Origin: Candidatus Melainabacteria bacterium
GTDB taxonomy: Bacteria > Cyanobacteriota > Vampirovibrionia > LMEP-6097
DNA length: 6,942 bases
Direction: 5' to 3'
NCBI GenBank assembly: GCA_028817775.1
Contig: JAPPOW010000217.1
Coordinates: forward strand, 1 to 6,942
This document shows, piece by piece, positions 4,654 through 6,942 of this stretch (positions within the stretch are counted from its first letter, which is position 1; every line of letters begins with the position of its first letter). The notes beneath the pieces were generated by a model that was not told the DNA's origin, did no database searches, and saw only the letters and a program-made list of their open reading frames with translations. The position numbers and the translations under genes were made by a program.

Positions 4654-6136
4654 TACCACACTAGAGAGAATTAATATTTATGGCAGTGAGCTCTATAGCG
4701 AGCAGAATCTAGGTTATAAACATCTTGAGCGAGCGCTTAATTACCGTAAGTTACTTTATCCAGTGATTGATGATTACCTCAATCCACAGAACTTGAGTCT
4801 GGAAGCCAAAAACCTACAAGACCAACTTAATCAAATCAAGACTAAAGATCTTTATGCAGGCAAGGCAGCTAAAGCTCAGATCTTAGATGGTTTTATCGAG
4901 CAGATTTTTAAATCACCGCGCACTTATGGTATTGCTTTGGAGCAAGCGCCATCAATTAATGACAAGCTTTGGACCAAGACTTTATTGGTTGATGATTTTA
5001 TTTATTATGGACCGACTACTATTTTGTCGCTCTGCCCAATTTTGAAGTCTTCAGTTGAACTAGAAGCCAATCCACTCTACGCTTTCTTGAAACAAACTGT
5101 AGACCCGGCTCAGGTGACTGAAATTAGAGTCAATAATCATAAGGATATTTATTATGAAGCGGTCAATAAGATTCATTCATGGCCGATTCCATTTTTGTCT
5201 GAAGCTCAGTTGATAACTATCATTGAGCGGATTGTAAGCGAGAGTAATCTATTGCATCAAGCCAATATCGCTATTAATACAGCTAGTCCAATTGCAGACT
5301 TCGAGCATCCTTGTGGTTATATCAGAGCTTCAGCCCTTATCCCGCCAGTAGCTGAGTCAGCTTTTTTGACTTTAAGAATTCATCCTGGTGAACCCTATGT
5401 GCTTGAGGATTTAGTTAACTTTGGCATGCTGTCTCTGCAGATGCAGGAATTCTTGATGGCGATTCAAGCTGCAGGTACTACTATTGCGATCGCTGGTACA
5501 ATGGGCTCGGGCAAAACTACTTTACTGAGTGCGCTCTCAGAACACTGGCCTGCTGATGCTGGGCGCAAGGCTACTATTGAAGATACCCCAGAGCTTAGAC
5601 CACGCATCGCTGATTTGATTAAGATGCGTACTATTGAATCTGAGCGTGAGGATATTAGAGATGTTGATGTGACTCGCCTGACCAAAGCTTGTAAGCGTCA
5701 TAGCGTACGCTATGTAGTTTTATCGGAAGCTCGTGATGGAGCAGCTTGGGAGATCTTGCAATTATCGCAAGCAATTCTTGGTACCTTGATGACCTTTCAC
5801 TATACTTTGCGTTCTAATAAGTATCTAGTTGATCAGGCACTTAATACTTTGGTGGCACTTTGCAAGCAGCATCCGCTAGCACCAGCTGGTGATGATATCA
5901 AGCATCTAGTTGCTGATATGGTGCAGATTTTGATTCTGGTCGAACAAAGCCCGATCGATAATATTAGGCGCTTGATTAAGATCTACTATGTCACTGGCTT
6001 TGATAGTATGAACGGTGGTCACTTTAAATTTGTCGAACTCTTTTCTTATGATGCTGAGCAAGGTTTTCACCAGGTCAATATCTGCAGTGAGTTTGAGGAC
6101 TACTTAAAACTCAAGGGGGTTGATTACAAGTTCTGA
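4646..6136 (+). CDS. cpaF: Tad/Flp pilus motor ATPase CpaF (TadA)
   Basis: This 496-residue protein is the hexameric secretion ATPase, expected at the inner-membrane face, that drives pilus extension (and retraction in Caulobacter). Residues 1-140 are a helical N-terminal region. The N-terminal core domain follows, with VTEIRVN (about 157-163) matching the VTEIMVNG motif and LTLRIHPGEPYVLEDLVNFG the family's IRKF-LEDLV segment. All four ATPase motifs are present: Walker A GTMGSGKTT (284-292), Asp box IEDTPEL (311-317), Walker B glutamate E361 in YVVLSEARDG, and His box H385 in GTLMTFHYT. The sequence departs from the family norm at RPDRIIVGEVRG, here HSVRYVVLSEARDG. Length is slightly above the usual range (roughly 400-480). 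It overlaps tadZ by 8 nt and TadB by 1 nt. GTG 4640 is an alternative start. The catalytic residues appear intact, so it is likely active, unlike the neighbouring TadZ. Confidence 0.93.
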   Translation: MLDTTLERINIYGSELYSEQNLGYKHLERALNYRKLLYPVIDDYLNPQNLSLEAKNLQDQLNQIKTKDLYAGKAAKAQILDGFIEQIFKSPRTYGIALEQAPSINDKLWTKTLLVDDFIYYGPTTILSLCPILKSSVELEANPLYAFLKQTVDPAQVTEIRVNNHKDIYYEAVNKIHSWPIPFLSEAQLITIIERIVSESNLLHQANIAINTASPIADFEHPCGYIRASALIPPVAESAFLTLRIHPGEPYVLEDLVNFGMLSLQMQEFLMAIQAAGTTIAIAGTMGSGKTTLLSALSEHWPADAGRKATIEDTPELRPRIADLIKMRTIESEREDIRDVDVTRLTKACKRHSVRYVVLSEARDGAAWEILQLSQAILGTLMTFHYTLRSNKYLVDQALNTLVALCKQHPLAPAGDDIKHLVADMVQILILVEQSPIDNIRRLIKIYYVTGFDSMNGGHFKFVELFSYDAEQGFHQVNICSEFEDYLKLKGVDYKF

Positions 6137-6942
6137 TGATCTATATCGTGATTATTTCATTGGCTTTGGTCTTGGTAGTTTTGGCTAGTACTAGGACTGC
6201 TGCTGATCAGGCTGCTGCTGTCCAACATCATCATGTACTTGGTAGCACCCAAAACAAAGAATCACAACTTAAACAATTTGAAGCTGAAATTTATAAATCA
6301 GTGCCGCAACTCAGTAATTATATTGGCGAAGGAGCTTTGCTAAAGCTGCTTGTGCCAAGTTTGTTTATCCTTTCGATTTCTATAGCGCTGATAGGACCGA
6401 GCCTGACGAACCCTGCCTTTGGTTTGTTGCTCGGTACTATCATTGCTTTAGCTTATATCGCTAGGATTTATTACCATTTAGCAAGTGGTTTTAGACACAA
6501 GCTATTAGTTCAGCTTGAAAGAATACTTACTTCAATTCGCAATAATTTAAGTACTGGTATGGTGCTTGATTATGCTGTCAGTCACACACTTAAATTCAAT
6601 CAAGAAGAACCACTAGGACCTAGGTTAGCTAAATTCATTAAGATCTCAGAGACTAATTTCCTTGAGCACTTCCCGCTCTGGCTTAAATCACTAGAGAGAA
6701 ATTTTCAGCTTAAAGAATTAGCGCAAGCAGCACAGTTATTGAAGCTTGAATTGGCGCAAACTAATAACCAAGAAGAAGCTTTTATCAATGCTGCTGAGCA
6801 AGTGGCTGAGAAAATCAAACTCAATCAGAAGCAGCGTAACACCATCACTGTAACTTTTTTGACTATGGATTTCATGATCCTGGCTTTCTTAGGAGTGCTT
6901 TTCTTTATTATTCCTGGCATTAGTTTCAATCCAGATCATAGC
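6136..6942 (+). CDS. tadB: Tad pilus inner-membrane platform protein TadB (partial, runs off the right edge)
   Basis: This frame is open from ATG 6136 to the last base, 269 codons without a stop, so the 3' end is missing. TadB pairs with TadC as the membrane platform that couples the CpaF motor to pilin assembly. Predicted topology: membrane helix 1 at residues 3-17, a soluble stretch at 18-66 with a His triplet at 31-33, helices at about 68-87 and 93-112, a cytoplasmic GspF/T2SSF-type helical domain at about 122-235 (QLERILTSIRNNLSTGMVLDYAV; later LKLELAQTNNQEEAFINAAE), and a last helix at 239-260. This matches the TadB layout. It starts in a TGATG overlap with cpaF. The nearest purine run (about 6113-6119) is too far upstream, so initiation is probably coupled. 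The next gene, outside the window, would be expected to be tadC. Confidence 0.85.
   Translation, partial: MIYIVIISLALVLVVLASTRTAADQAAAVQHHHVLGSTQNKESQLKQFEAEIYKSVPQLSNYIGEGALLKLLVPSLFILSISIALIGPSLTNPAFGLLLGTIIALAYIARIYYHLASGFRHKLLVQLERILTSIRNNLSTGMVLDYAVSHTLKFNQEEPLGPRLAKFIKISETNFLEHFPLWLKSLERNFQLKELAQAAQLLKLELAQTNNQEEAFINAAEQVAEKIKLNQKQRNTITVTFLTMDFMILAFLGVLFFIIPGISFNPDHS

Noticed and set aside
6226..6234. His triplet in TadB as a metal-binding site
   Set aside because: Three adjacent histidines in a variable linker, with no other candidate ligands nearby, are not enough to support a site.

Overview
The window is one tightly packed, all-plus-strand operon encoding the inner-membrane and cytoplasmic core of a Tad (tight adherence)/Flp-type pilus, a type IV filament system. 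In order, it holds a secreted TPR-repeat protein, a secreted protein with a TonB-C-terminal-like fold and a Gly/Ala-rich segment, a 64-residue Flp-pilin-like peptide, CpaB (SAF/RcpC family), a CpaE/TadZ localisation protein, the CpaF/TadA motor ATPase, and a TadB platform protein cut by the right edge. The CpaB, CpaF and TadB calls rest on clear motifs or topology. The first two genes are assigned only at domain level.

The genes overlap or nearly touch: 8 nt at 1316-1323, ATGA at 2257 and 3337, 8 nt at 4646-4653 and TGATG at 6134. The only gap over 10 nt between genes is 19 nt (2452-2470). No terminator, RNA gene, CRISPR array or transposase gene is visible. The only leader is the first 39 nt, which has a plausible -10 box so close to the first ATG that the message may be leaderless.

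The DNA is moderately AT-rich, uses the standard bacterial stops (TGA is a real stop here) and has good Shine-Dalgarno sites at several genes. It suggests a free-living or host-associated bacterium distant from the well-studied Tad models (Caulobacter, Aggregatibacter), because every Tad component is strongly diverged. A candidate-phylum or Melainabacteria-like origin is possible, but the sequence alone does not settle it.

Three things stand out. (1) A 110-bp REPIN-like element, made of two inverted palindromic units plus a tail, lies in frame inside the second gene and is translated as about 36 residues at a domain boundary. (2) The Flp-like pilin starts directly at its hydrophobic helix, with no prepilin leader and no canonical Glu-Tyr cleavage context, and an in-frame stop just upstream rules out a longer start. 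(3) The TadZ protein has lost the Walker A lysines and carries a helical insertion, so it is probably a pseudo-ATPase. A 9-bp hairpin just inside cpaB, after the pilin gene, may set the ratio of pilin to assembly machinery. No secretin (CpaC/RcpA), prepilin peptidase or TadC is in the window.
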